Shown: positions 1 to 6,346, counted from the stretch's first letter. The stretch: 6,494 bases of DNA from Planctomycetia bacterium (GCA_025356615.1 JANXSH010000068.1:1-6494); one strand, 5' to 3'. The notes: generated by a model not told the origin, from the letters alone. Numbers and translations are program-made.

Positions 1-2
1 TT

Positions 3-122
3 GCCGCCGAGATCGATCGCCTGCTGCGGCGTAACGAGGAGTCGCGCATCTACTCCTGGCATGCCAGGACGGAAACCTTTCCGCCACCTCGACAAGGGGC
101 CGCCCAGGAGAGCGGTCCATGA
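3..122 (+). CDS. 3' end of an unrecognised gene (partial, 39 codons plus stop)
   Basis: Reading from base 3 gives an open frame to a TGA at 120-122, with the gene start outside the window. The peptide begins AAEIDRLLRRNEESRIYSW and ends QGAAQESGP. The first twenty codons mostly end in G or C, as in the large gene downstream, and the composition (EIDRLLRRNEE) looks like an amphipathic charged helix followed by a Pro/Gln/Gly-rich tail. These points favour a real C-terminus. Of the other two plus frames, one stops at 32-34; the other stays open to 151-153 but gives a less natural peptide. I do not recognise the family and assign no function. The fragment is too short to exclude chance openness in G+C-rich DNA. 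It points the same way as the large gene but is separated from it by 257 bases, so an operon is unlikely. Confidence 0.4.
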   Translation, partial: AAEIDRLLRRNEESRIYSWHARTETFPPPRQGAAQESGP

Positions 123-201
123 GCTATCCGTTACAGTAGAATTAGGTATCTAGAAAATTCTTAATCTGGTCCATGCACAACCAAACTGGTGGCCGTAGAA
201 G

Positions 202-230
202 TAGACGAAGTCAATAGAATGCTGTATAAA
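202..230 (+). promoter_or_regulatory. Candidate sigma-70-type promoter for the large gene
   Basis: TAGACG at 202-207 matches the -35 consensus TTGACA at four of six positions. TATAAA at 225-230 matches the -10 consensus TATAAT at five of six. The spacer is exactly 17 bases. The site lies in the A+T-richer part of the intergenic region and would give a leader of roughly 140 bases before the start codon. This is an inference from the E. coli consensus. Planctomycete promoters are poorly characterised, and a match of this quality can occur by chance. Confidence 0.3.
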
Positions 231-367
231 CCCCTGTTGGGTATCGATTTGGGGAGAAGGCCGGGACGGGGCGGTTCGCTCACCCGATGAGTCCCCCTAA
301 CCCAATTTCTGGCATCGCCGGACCCCGACACATTCCTTAATAATTCCACCATCCCGTTCCAACTCCC

Positions 368-372
368 AGGAG
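368..372 (+). promoter_or_regulatory. Shine-Dalgarno sequence fixing the start at 380
   Basis: AGGAG lies seven bases before the ATG at 380, ideal spacing for ribosome binding. With the in-frame TAA at 338-340 and no other ATG, GTG or TTG in frame between that stop and 380, it fixes the start of the large gene. CTCCT (374-378) directly follows AGGAG, but with only one base between them they cannot form a hairpin, so occlusion of the site is unlikely. Confidence 0.8.
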
Positions 373-379
373 TCTCCTC

Positions 380-3300
380 ATGCGGGCAAAGCCGTCTTCA
401 GCCCCCCTCTCCCTTAGATTCCGTCCTCGCCTGGAATGGCTCGAAGACCGATTGGCTCCCGCAGTCCTCCCCGCGATGATCGCCCCCGATCCGCTCGACA
501 ACGCCAAGACGGCCCTCATCGTCACGGGGACGGCGGCCAATGACACGATCTGGATTCGTCCCAACGGGGCGTTGCTCAACGTAGTTATCAACGGCTCCAA
601 CAAGGGCAACTTCGTCGTCCCGACGGGGCACCTTATCGTCTACGGTTTGGAGGGGAACGACCAACTCTCGATCGACGCCCGACTCAAGACGCCTGCTTTC
701 CTCATCGGCGGCGCGGGGAATGACGTTCTCGCCGGCGGCGGTGGGGACGACGTGTTGATCGGCGGTGACGGCAACGACACGCTCTCGGGTGGCCCCGGCA
801 ACGACCTGCTCCTGGGCGGGGCTGGGACCGACACCCTACTCGGCGCGACCGGGACGACGCGCGACGATCTGGGCGATGTCCTCATCCCCGGAAGTTCCAC
901 CTTCGATGGCGATGGCGTGTCGCTGTTCCAGTACCTGTCCGTCTGGAAGGCGACCCGGTCGGTTCCTGCGGTGGCGGCGCTCGTCAACAGCGTCAGCGAC
1001 AGCACGCCCGCCGAGAGCATCCGGGGCGGCTACGGGCCGGACCTCATCATCTACAGCGTCATGGACACGATCGGCCAGACTGGGCCGGTCGAATCTCGCA
1101 TCGACATCGGTCTGCGGCCCACGGTGACGGCTGTGAGCAGCGCCAAACCCGACGGCGCGTATAAGGCCGGGGAGGTCATCGACGTGAACGTGACCTTCAC
1201 CAGCGCGGTCTCCGTGACGGGCACGCCGACGCTGACGCTGGAAACCGGGGCCATCGACGAGGCGGCAGCCTACCTCACGGGCACCGGGACGAAGACCTTG
1301 ACGTTCCGCTACACCGTCCAGCCGGGCGACAACAACATCGATCTCGACTACATTTCCGCCAACGCCCTCTCCCTCAACGGCGGGACGATCAACGGGACCG
1401 GCATCTTCACCGCCGGCCTGGTACTGCCGGCCCCTGGCGCGGCGGGATCGTTGGGCGCGAACAAGAATCTCGTCGTCGATACCACTCCGCCGGTGCTGAC
1501 CCTCACCGCTCCCGATCCGATCACCGGGGCGTTCGTCGTCACGGCCAAGTTCTCGGAGCCGGTCCTTGGGTTCACGTTCACCGACCTGGTGTTCACGAAC
1601 GCCATTGGGAGTAACTTCCTCGGCACCGGAGATACCTACACGTTCACCGTGACGCCGACCATCGCGGGCCGAATCGCCGTGAATGTCGCCGCCGGTGCGG
1701 CGGCAGACCCGGCGGGCAACCTCTCGTTGGCCGCCTCGCTGATCCGGTCGCTCCCGCTATTCCTGGCGAACCTCAACGGCACCACCAACGGTAGTCGTGT
1801 GGACGGGCCGGTCCCGAATGAGGCGGTCGGCCAGTCGATCGAAGGCATCGGCGACCTCAACAACGACGGCTTCGAGGACTTCGCCGTCACCGCGCCGTCG
1901 GCCGACCCAAACGGGACGGCTCCGGGGCGGGTGTATGTCGTCTTCGGCAAGACCGGCTGGGGGCCGAGCCTCGACCTCGCAACGCTCGACGGAACCACCG
2001 GCGTGCGCTTCACGCGCGGCGGGGCGGCAGCGGGTGTGGATTTCAACCTCTCGGTCAGCGGCGCGGGGGATGTCAACGGCGACGGCATCGCCGACCTGAT
2101 CGTCGGCACGTCCGACGCATCGACTCCGGGCGGGACGATCAGCGGGGCCGCCTACGTCGTGTTCGGCAAGAGTACGCCGTGGGCCGCGACGTTCGACCTT
2201 ACGACGGTCAACGGTACGAACGGCTTCCGCCTCGACGGGGCCAACGCCTTCGACCGCGCCGGCATGGCCGTCAGCAGCGCAGGCGATGTCAACGGCGACG
2301 GCTTCGACGACCTGCTCATCGGCGCGACCACCACCGCGAACAACGGCCTCTTCAGCGGGTCTGCCTACGTCGTGTTCGGGCACCAGACATGGGCGTCGTT
2401 CGTGAGTCTGGGTAGCCTCGATGGGAACACCGGTTTCCGCCTCGACGGGGCTGCGGGCGACTTCGCAGGTTCTTCCCTGAGTCATGGAGATGTCAACGGC
2501 GACGGCTTCGACGACGTGGTCGTCGGGTCGATGGCGAGCGGCGGGTCGGCCTACGTCTTCTTCGGCAGGGCGGGCGGCTTCGCCGCGAGTACCTCACTGA
2601 ACTCTCTCACGGGGGCGGACGGGTTCGCGCTGAACAACCTGGGGGCCGACGCGGCGGGCGTCCGTGTCAGCGCGGAAGGAGACCTCAACAACGACGGCTT
2701 TGCTGACCTCGTCGTCGGCTCCGCCGGAGCCACCTTCGGGGGCAATGTAAGCGCCGGAGAGGTCTTCGTCCTCTTCGGCAAGGCGTCGCCTTTCGCGCCG
2801 ATGGTGGACGGGACCAGTCTCGACGGCTCGACGGGCTTCGTCACGGGCGGCTCCAACGCGAACGAGCGCGTCGGCTCCGACGTGGCGATTCTGGGCGACA
2901 CCAACGGCGACGGCATCGACGACCTGCTGATCGGCGCGTTGGGCGTCGCGCCAGCCGGCTACTCCTATGTGATCTTCGGCAAGCCTACCGGCTGGGCCGC
3001 CTCCTCGCAGGTGTCGGCCCTGACCGACGCCCAGGGGCTGCGCGTCGTTGGCGTCGCGGCCAACGACGGGGCGGGCAGCGTGGTTGCCGCCGCAGGCGAC
3101 ATCAACGGCGACGGCCTGAAAGACTTCCTCGTCGCGGCTCGCGGGGCCGACAACAACGGCCGAATCGACAGCGGCTCCGTCTACGTTGCCTTCGGCGCGA
3201 ACTTCACCGCGTCGATCACAAAACTCGGCACCCCCGCCGGGGACACGCTCGTCGGTACTGCCGGGGCTGATGCCCTCGTGGGGGCGCAGAACAGTGACCA

Positions 3301-6268
3301 GCTCCTCGGGCAGGGCGGAGCGGACCTCCTCTACGGCGGTCAGGGCAACGACCTTTTGTCACTCGGCTCGCCGACGTTCGTCCGCATCGACGGGGGCACC
3401 GGCTTCGACACCGTCCGCCTCGAGGGCGACACCTCCCTCGACCTCACCACCCTGGCCGACAACCGCATCCAGGGCATCGAGGCGTTCGACCTCCGCGCCG
3501 CAGGCGGGGCCAACGTCCTGACCCTGTCCCGTCACAACGTGCTGAAGCTGTCCCCGACATCGAACGCCGTAACGATCAAGGGCGGCTCCACGGACTCCGT
3601 CGTCCTCACGGACGGCGTCTGGACCTTCGGAGGCTTAGTAAGCGACGGGGCCGGGACCACCTACCGCGTCTACACCTCGGGCCGGGCCACCCTCTTCATC
3701 GACCTGCGAATCGGCAGCGTGGACATCAACGAGGTGCCAACGATCGCCGGCGTGAGCAGTACCACACCTGACGGCGCATACAAGGCCGACTCGGTCATCA
3801 ACCTGACCGTGACGTTCTCGACGAAAGTCGTCGTGACGGGCACTCCAATGCTGACGCTGGAGACCGGCCCCTCTGACGCCCAGGCGGTCTACGTCTCAGG
3901 CACCGGCACCAATCAGCTGACGTTCCAATACACCGTCCGCCCCGGCGACAACAGCCTCCACCTCGACTACGTCAACGCTTCCTCGCTCTCGCTCAACGGC
4001 GGCACGATCCGTCACCCGCGCGGCGCGGACGCCACCCTCACGCTGCCGGCTCCGGGTATGGCGGGGTCGCTGGGGGCGAACAAGAACCTCATCGTCGATA
4101 CCGTCGCGCCGACGCTGACTCTCACCGCCCCCAATTCGATTACCGGGGCGTTCACCGTCACCGCCTCGTTCACTGAGCCGGTCTTCGGGTTCACCGCCTC
4201 GGACATCGTCGTCACCAACGGCTCGGTGACGACGTTCACCGCGCTGGTGGGCAATTCGTACAGCATCCTCGTCACCCCGACGGGCCTCGGCCTCGTCGAG
4301 GTCAGCGTTGCCGCTTCCGCTGCGGCCGACGCCGCCGGCAACGGCTCCAACGCCACGAGCCTGAGCCGAACCTTGCCGTTGTTCCTCGCAAACCTCAACG
4401 GCAGCAACGGCACTCGCCTCAATGGGCCGAACTCCAACGACCGAGCCGGTTCCGATGTGCGCGGCATCGGCGACATCAACGGCGACGGCTACGCCGACTT
4501 CGCCGTCACCGCCCCGAGCAACTCTACGGGCCAGTCGCGCGACGCCGTCTTCGTCGTCTTCGGCAAGCCGGGTGCCTTCTCGCCGACCATCGACCCCGTC
4601 ACCCTCAACGGAACGAACGGCTTCCGCGTCTTCGGCACCTTCTCTCGCCCCCTGACTTCGTCCTCCGTCGGGGCGGCCGGTGATGTCAACGGCGATGGGT
4701 TCGGAGACTTCCTCATCGGGGTGCCGGGCGACAACTCCGGCGAAGGCTCCGCCTACCTCGTCTTCGGCAAGGCCAACGGGTGGGGGTCCGTGCTCGACCT
4801 CGGATCGCTGGGCGGCGTCGGTGGCGTGCGCCTCCGGGGGGGCTACCCGACGGGCAACGCGGGCTTCGCGGTGGCCGGGGCAGGCGATGTCAACGGCGAC
4901 GGCCTCGACGATGTCGTCATCGGGGCGAATCGGGCGAACCGGCCGGGCGTCTTCGGCGACGGGTCGGGGGAAGCCTACGTCGTCTTCGGTCGAACCTCGG
5001 GCTGGGGCAACACGATCGACCTGAACGCGCTCGACGGCACCGGCGGGTTCCGGCTCGACGGTCGGCAACCCTTGGGGTTCCTCGGGACCTCCGTCTCGCT
5101 GGGCGACATCAACGGCGACGGCCTCGCCGATGTCATCGTCGGCGCGCTGAACGAATCCGGTGGGGGCTCGGTCTACGTCGTCTTCGGCAAGACCACCCCC
5201 TTTGCTGCGGGTATCACCCTCGCCAACCTCAACGGGGTCGATGGCTTCCGCCTCGGCGGGACGGGCTTCTCGGTCGTGTCCGCCACGGGCGATCTCGACG
5301 GCGACGGCATCAACGACCTCGCGATCAGCGCGGGCTCGTCCACCACCATCGTCTACGGCAAGAAGACGGCCTGGTCGGCCGATTCATCTGTGACCACCTA
5401 CGTCGGCTCCGGCGGGTTCCGCCTCGACTCGGCCGGCGGGACCGTGACCTTCGCCGGGGATGTCAACGGCGACGGATTCGACGACCTGGTCGTCGGAGGG
5501 AGTCCCGTCGGTTCGGCCTACCTGCTCTACGGCGGCGGTCCCGCTTGGCCCGCAACGACCGACCTGTCCTTGCTCCCGTCGAGTCGCGGCTTCCGCATCG
5601 ATGTCGGTGCTGCCAACGGCAACGCCTTCGTGTCCGTGGGGGCTGCCGGCGATGTCAACGGCGACGGCTTCGCGGACATCCTCGTCGGCGCTTTCTCCGC
5701 CAGCTCGGGGAACCTCACGAGCAACGGGTCGGGCTATCTCGTCTTCGGCAGGGCGTTCACCCCGGTCCCTGGGTTGATCCTCGGCAACTCCTTCGGCGAG
5801 TCCCTCTTCGGCACCGCAGGCCGCGACTCCATCCTCGGTGCCCAGGGGGACGACACGCTCTTCAGTGGCGGCGGCCCCGATGTCCTCTACGGTGGCCAGG
5901 GCGACGATATCATTCACATCAAGGACGCCCTCTTCTCCCGCCTCGACGGGGGCACCGGCTTCGACCGCGTCTTCCTCGAGAACGGAGTGGACCTCGATCT
6001 GACGGCGATGCCCTACGACCGTGTCCAAAACGTCGAAGCCTTCACGCTCGCGGCCAACAACACGCTGAAAATGAGCACCCGAAATATCCTACTGGCCTCT
6101 TCGACGAGCAACACACTCGTCATCGATGGCGATCTCACCAGCACCCTCGATATCACCGACGGCCGCTGGACGCTCGTTACGGTGGGCACCGTGCGTACCT
6201 ACACGAACGGGAACGCGAAACTGGTCGTCAACGGTAACGTCATCGTGAACATCAACGTGGCACCTTGA
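380..6268 (+). CDS. Giant modular surface/secreted protein: RTX repeats, four Ig-like domains, two seven-bladed FG-GAP propellers
   Basis: The product has 1962 residues and is probably an extracellular, calcium-dependent adhesin-like protein. Domains in order: residues 1-30, basic leader ending LEDRLAPAV, a start I know from Gemmata-type planctomycete exported proteins; 40-107, beta-rich lead-in; 110-154, five GGxGxDxLx RTX nonapeptides; 155-246, linker; 247-455, two Ig-like domains; 462-942, seven FG-GAP blades; 943-1117, degenerate RTX plus beta-rich segment; 1120-1330, two Ig-like domains; 1335-1792, seven FG-GAP blades; 1793-1962, degenerate RTX plus beta-rich C-terminus. All 14 blades keep the Dx[DN]xDGxxD calcium loop. 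In integrin-alpha and related proteins, such repeats form one seven-bladed propeller used for ligand binding. No hydrophobic signal-peptide core is visible near the N-terminus, so the export route is unclear. No catalytic motif or cell-wall anchor was seen. The reading frame is intact, with no frameshift. The start is set by AGGAG at 368-372. Architecture is secure; ligand and role are unknown. Confidence 0.95.
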   Translation: MRAKPSSAPLSLRFRPRLEWLEDRLAPAVLPAMIAPDPLDNAKTALIVTGTAANDTIWIRPNGALLNVVINGSNKGNFVVPTGHLIVYGLEGNDQLSIDARLKTPAFLIGGAGNDVLAGGGGDDVLIGGDGNDTLSGGPGNDLLLGGAGTDTLLGATGTTRDDLGDVLIPGSSTFDGDGVSLFQYLSVWKATRSVPAVAALVNSVSDSTPAESIRGGYGPDLIIYSVMDTIGQTGPVESRIDIGLRPTVTAVSSAKPDGAYKAGEVIDVNVTFTSAVSVTGTPTLTLETGAIDEAAAYLTGTGTKTLTFRYTVQPGDNNIDLDYISANALSLNGGTINGTGIFTAGLVLPAPGAAGSLGANKNLVVDTTPPVLTLTAPDPITGAFVVTAKFSEPVLGFTFTDLVFTNAIGSNFLGTGDTYTFTVTPTIAGRIAVNVAAGAAADPAGNLSLAASLIRSLPLFLANLNGTTNGSRVDGPVPNEAVGQSIEGIGDLNNDGFEDFAVTAPSADPNGTAPGRVYVVFGKTGWGPSLDLATLDGTTGVRFTRGGAAAGVDFNLSVSGAGDVNGDGIADLIVGTSDASTPGGTISGAAYVVFGKSTPWAATFDLTTVNGTNGFRLDGANAFDRAGMAVSSAGDVNGDGFDDLLIGATTTANNGLFSGSAYVVFGHQTWASFVSLGSLDGNTGFRLDGAAGDFAGSSLSHGDVNGDGFDDVVVGSMASGGSAYVFFGRAGGFAASTSLNSLTGADGFALNNLGADAAGVRVSAEGDLNNDGFADLVVGSAGATFGGNVSAGEVFVLFGKASPFAPMVDGTSLDGSTGFVTGGSNANERVGSDVAILGDTNGDGIDDLLIGALGVAPAGYSYVIFGKPTGWAASSQVSALTDAQGLRVVGVAANDGAGSVVAAAGDINGDGLKDFLVAARGADNNGRIDSGSVYVAFGANFTASITKLGTPAGDTLVGTAGADALVGAQNSDQLLGQGGADLLYGGQGNDLLSLGSPTFVRIDGGTGFDTVRLEGDTSLDLTTLADNRIQGIEAFDLRAAGGANVLTLSRHNVLKLSPTSNAVTIKGGSTDSVVLTDGVWTFGGLVSDGAGTTYRVYTSGRATLFIDLRIGSVDINEVPTIAGVSSTTPDGAYKADSVINLTVTFSTKVVVTGTPMLTLETGPSDAQAVYVSGTGTNQLTFQYTVRPGDNSLHLDYVNASSLSLNGGTIRHPRGADATLTLPAPGMAGSLGANKNLIVDTVAPTLTLTAPNSITGAFTVTASFTEPVFGFTASDIVVTNGSVTTFTALVGNSYSILVTPTGLGLVEVSVAASAAADAAGNGSNATSLSRTLPLFLANLNGSNGTRLNGPNSNDRAGSDVRGIGDINGDGYADFAVTAPSNSTGQSRDAVFVVFGKPGAFSPTIDPVTLNGTNGFRVFGTFSRPLTSSSVGAAGDVNGDGFGDFLIGVPGDNSGEGSAYLVFGKANGWGSVLDLGSLGGVGGVRLRGGYPTGNAGFAVAGAGDVNGDGLDDVVIGANRANRPGVFGDGSGEAYVVFGRTSGWGNTIDLNALDGTGGFRLDGRQPLGFLGTSVSLGDINGDGLADVIVGALNESGGGSVYVVFGKTTPFAAGITLANLNGVDGFRLGGTGFSVVSATGDLDGDGINDLAISAGSSTTIVYGKKTAWSADSSVTTYVGSGGFRLDSAGGTVTFAGDVNGDGFDDLVVGGSPVGSAYLLYGGGPAWPATTDLSLLPSSRGFRIDVGAANGNAFVSVGAAGDVNGDGFADILVGAFSASSGNLTSNGSGYLVFGRAFTPVPGLILGNSFGESLFGTAGRDSILGAQGDDTLFSGGGPDVLYGGQGDDIIHIKDALFSRLDGGTGFDRVFLENGVDLDLTAMPYDRVQNVEAFTLAANNTLKMSTRNILLASSTSNTLVIDGDLTSTLDITDGRWTLVTVGTVRTYTNGNAKLVVNGNVIVNINVAP
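707..841 (+). repeat. Five tandem RTX (hemolysin-type calcium-binding) nonapeptides
   Basis: Residues 110-154 are five uninterrupted nine-residue units: GGAGNDVLA, GGGGDDVLI, GGDGNDTLS, GGPGNDLLL and GGAGTDTLL, a 27-base period in the DNA. This is the classic GGxGxDxUx unit, which in RTX toxins and adhesins folds into a parallel beta-roll binding calcium between turns. The strand-like region just before it (residues 44-107, with NDTIWI, GNFVVPTGHLIVYG and GNDQLSI) resembles the lead-in common in planctomycete RTX proteins and probably starts the roll. Folding is likely to depend on extracellular calcium. Confidence 0.92.
842..1117 (+). other. Linker between RTX roll and first Ig-like domain, possibly a decayed planctomycete RTX companion segment
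   Basis: Residues 155-246 carry GDVLIPGSSTFDGDG, then SLFQYLSVWKATRS and VAALVNSVSD, and later GGYGPDLIIYSVMDTIGQTG. From memory, planctomycete RTX proteins often have a segment of the form FDxDxxALxxIxxEW followed by YxxRVxxL and then a TVxDDxxxDxLTG-type return to the RTX roll. The order and spacing of the features here fit a diverged copy of it. The family resemblance is inferred; the residues are seen. Confidence 0.4.
1118..1744 (+). other. Module A: pair of bacterial Ig-like domains
   Basis: Residues 247-455. The first domain (about 247-368) has the widespread bacterial pattern DGAYKAGEVIDVNVTF, VTGTPTLTLETG, GTGTKTLTFRYTVQPGDN, ALSLNGGTI and GANKNLVVDTTPP. The second (about 369-455) has LTLTAP, FVVTAKFSEPVLGF, TFTVTPT and AADPAGN, the pattern of bacterial Ig-like (Big-type) domains that follow such repeats. 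These are structural beta-sandwich spacers in surface proteins. A matching pair occurs at 3737-4369; the first 121 residues from DGAYKA align without gaps and with about 79 identities, counted by eye. Confidence 0.8.
1763..3205 (+). repeat. Module A: seven FG-GAP (integrin-alpha-like) blades
   Basis: Residues 462-942. Calcium loops of the form Dx[DN]xDGxxD begin at residues 492, 564, 636, 704, 768, 840 and 907, a spacing of 64 to 72 residues. Each blade also shows an FG-GAP strand (VVFGK at 521 and 594, VVFGH, VFFGR, VLFGK, VIFGK, VAFGA) and a GFRLDG-like strand. Seven of each marker is the number needed to close one beta-propeller. Blades 1 and 5 share the variant loop DLNNDGF and are identical over 20 bases there (from 1853 and 2681). 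Confidence 0.92.
3206..3730 (+). other. Module A: degenerate RTX stretch and beta-rich closing segment
   Basis: Residues 943-1117. GDTLVGTAGADALVGAQNSD, LLYGGQGNDLLSLG and RIDGGTGFDTVRLEG are RTX-like turns with poor periodicity. They are followed by LDLTTLADNRIQGIEAFDL, LTLSRHNVLKLS, TSNAVTIKG, a WTF strand and a YRVYTSGRATLFID strand. Similar segments close many bacterial RTX/FG-GAP giant proteins. The same series recurs at the C-terminus (5756-6265), where only this copy is followed by another module. Confidence 0.7.
3737..4369 (+). other. Module B: pair of bacterial Ig-like domains
   Basis: Residues 1120-1330 repeat the Ig-like pair of module A at an offset of 873 residues. Shared landmarks are DGAYKA (1131), VTGTP, LTLETG, SLNGGTI, LPAPG, GSLGANKNL, LTLTAP, ITGAF, and a short run before the propeller, LPLFLANLNG (1332; module A 458). 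The segment GTGIFTAGLV of module A is replaced by HPRGADATLT, which is closer to the DAAGNDATLT form usual in this domain family, so module A may be the more diverged copy there. Confidence 0.8.
4382..5755 (+). repeat. Module B: seven FG-GAP (integrin-alpha-like) blades
   Basis: Residues 1335-1792. Calcium loops begin at residues 1365, 1435, 1503, 1576, 1638, 1694 and 1758, all keeping the Asp ligands (the loop at 1638 reads DLDGDGIND). FG-GAP strands are VVFGK (1392), LVFGK, VVFGR, VVFGK, IVYGK, LLYGG and LVFGR. The last three blades before the final one are slightly shorter and two have VFG changed to VYG or LYG, so this propeller has drifted more toward its end. The count of seven equals that of module A. 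Confidence 0.92.
5756..6265 (+). other. Module B: degenerate RTX stretch and beta-rich C-terminus
   Basis: Residues 1793-1962. GESLFGTAGRDSILGAQGDD, LYGGQGDDIIHI and LDGGTGFDRVFLE parallel residues 954-1014, then LDLTAMPYDRVQNVEAFTL, LKMSTRNILLAS, TSNTLVIDG, DGRWTL and YTNGNAKLVVNG parallel residues 1020-1107. The protein ends in NVIVNINVAP with no transmembrane helix, no sorting motif and no PEP-CTERM-like tail. As in type I secreted RTX proteins, an uncleaved C-terminal signal is possible, but nothing in the sequence proves it. Confidence 0.7.
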
Positions 6269-6280
6269 GCGATCGTTCGA

Positions 6281-6332
6281 GCGCAACGCAACGCGGATCG
6301 CTCGCCGCGCTCCGCGTTGCGTTGCGTTGCGC
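6281..6332. terminator. Long hairpin between convergent genes, candidate bidirectional terminator without U-tract
   Basis: The left arm at 6281-6297 (GCGCAACGCAACGCGGA) pairs with 6311-6327 at 16 of 17 positions around a 13-base loop. The outer 14 bases can alternatively pair with 6319-6332. It lies in the 78 bases between the stop of the large gene and the stop of eno, where a terminator serving both strands is expected. Neither side shows a run of T, so it is not a classic intrinsic terminator. It may act as an RNA 3'-end stabiliser or a Rho-independent site of the U-less kind. Confidence 0.6.
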
Positions 6333-6346
6333 CTAACCGATGAGGA

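Larger units (their letters stand above)
123..379. other. Intergenic region, A+T-richer than its surroundings, 5' leader of the large gene
   Basis: No convincing gene lies here. The first half (about 123-235) is clearly richer in A and T than the coding DNA on either side, as expected of a promoter region. It contains a 6-bp inverted repeat, AGAATT (138-143) and AATTCT (156-161), with a 12-base loop shortly after the upstream stop; the stem is too weak to call a terminator. Further on, TTGGGT (237-242) can pair with ACCCAA (300-305), and GGGGA (251-255) with TCCCC (292-296), so the leader transcript could fold, but without covariation data this is only a possibility. The frame of the large gene is closed by TAA at 338-340, which rules out a longer N-terminus. 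Confidence 0.6.

Noticed and set aside
138..161. Inverted repeat AGAATT/AATTCT after the upstream stop, as a terminator
   Set aside because: The stem is six mostly A-T pairs with a 12-base loop and no T-tract; too weak to call.
161..352. 63-codon minus-strand open frame in the intergenic region
   Set aside because: It overlaps the promoter/leader region, has no recognisable motif, and its peptide (rich in Ser, Thr, Arg and Pro without domain pattern) looks like chance translation. It would also run head-on against the well-supported leader of the large gene.
368..378. AGGAG followed by CTCCT as a hairpin hiding the ribosome site
   Set aside because: Only one base separates the arms, so a hairpin cannot close over the full stem.
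707..841. 27-base tandem repeat as a CRISPR array or minisatellite
   Set aside because: The units are diverged at the DNA level, have no spacers, stay in frame and encode RTX nonapeptides.
3896..5068. 390-codon minus-strand open frame inside the large gene
   Set aside because: It is the antisense shadow of G+C-rich repeat DNA. Its product is a low-complexity Val/Ala/Arg/Glu mix with the repeated pattern of the FG-GAP DNA read backwards, and no domain is recognisable.
1853..5677. DxNxDGxxD loops as dockerin or EF-hand domains
   Set aside because: They occur once per 56 to 73 residues with VFG and GFRLDG strands between them, the FG-GAP blade pattern, not as the paired 22-residue repeats of dockerins or the helix-loop-helix of EF-hands.
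4780..6237. 485-codon plus-strand open frame in another frame of the large gene
   Set aside because: The product is extremely Arg-rich (runs such as QRRRPRR repeated at each calcium loop), which is the frame-shifted reading of the AACGGCGACGGC repeats.
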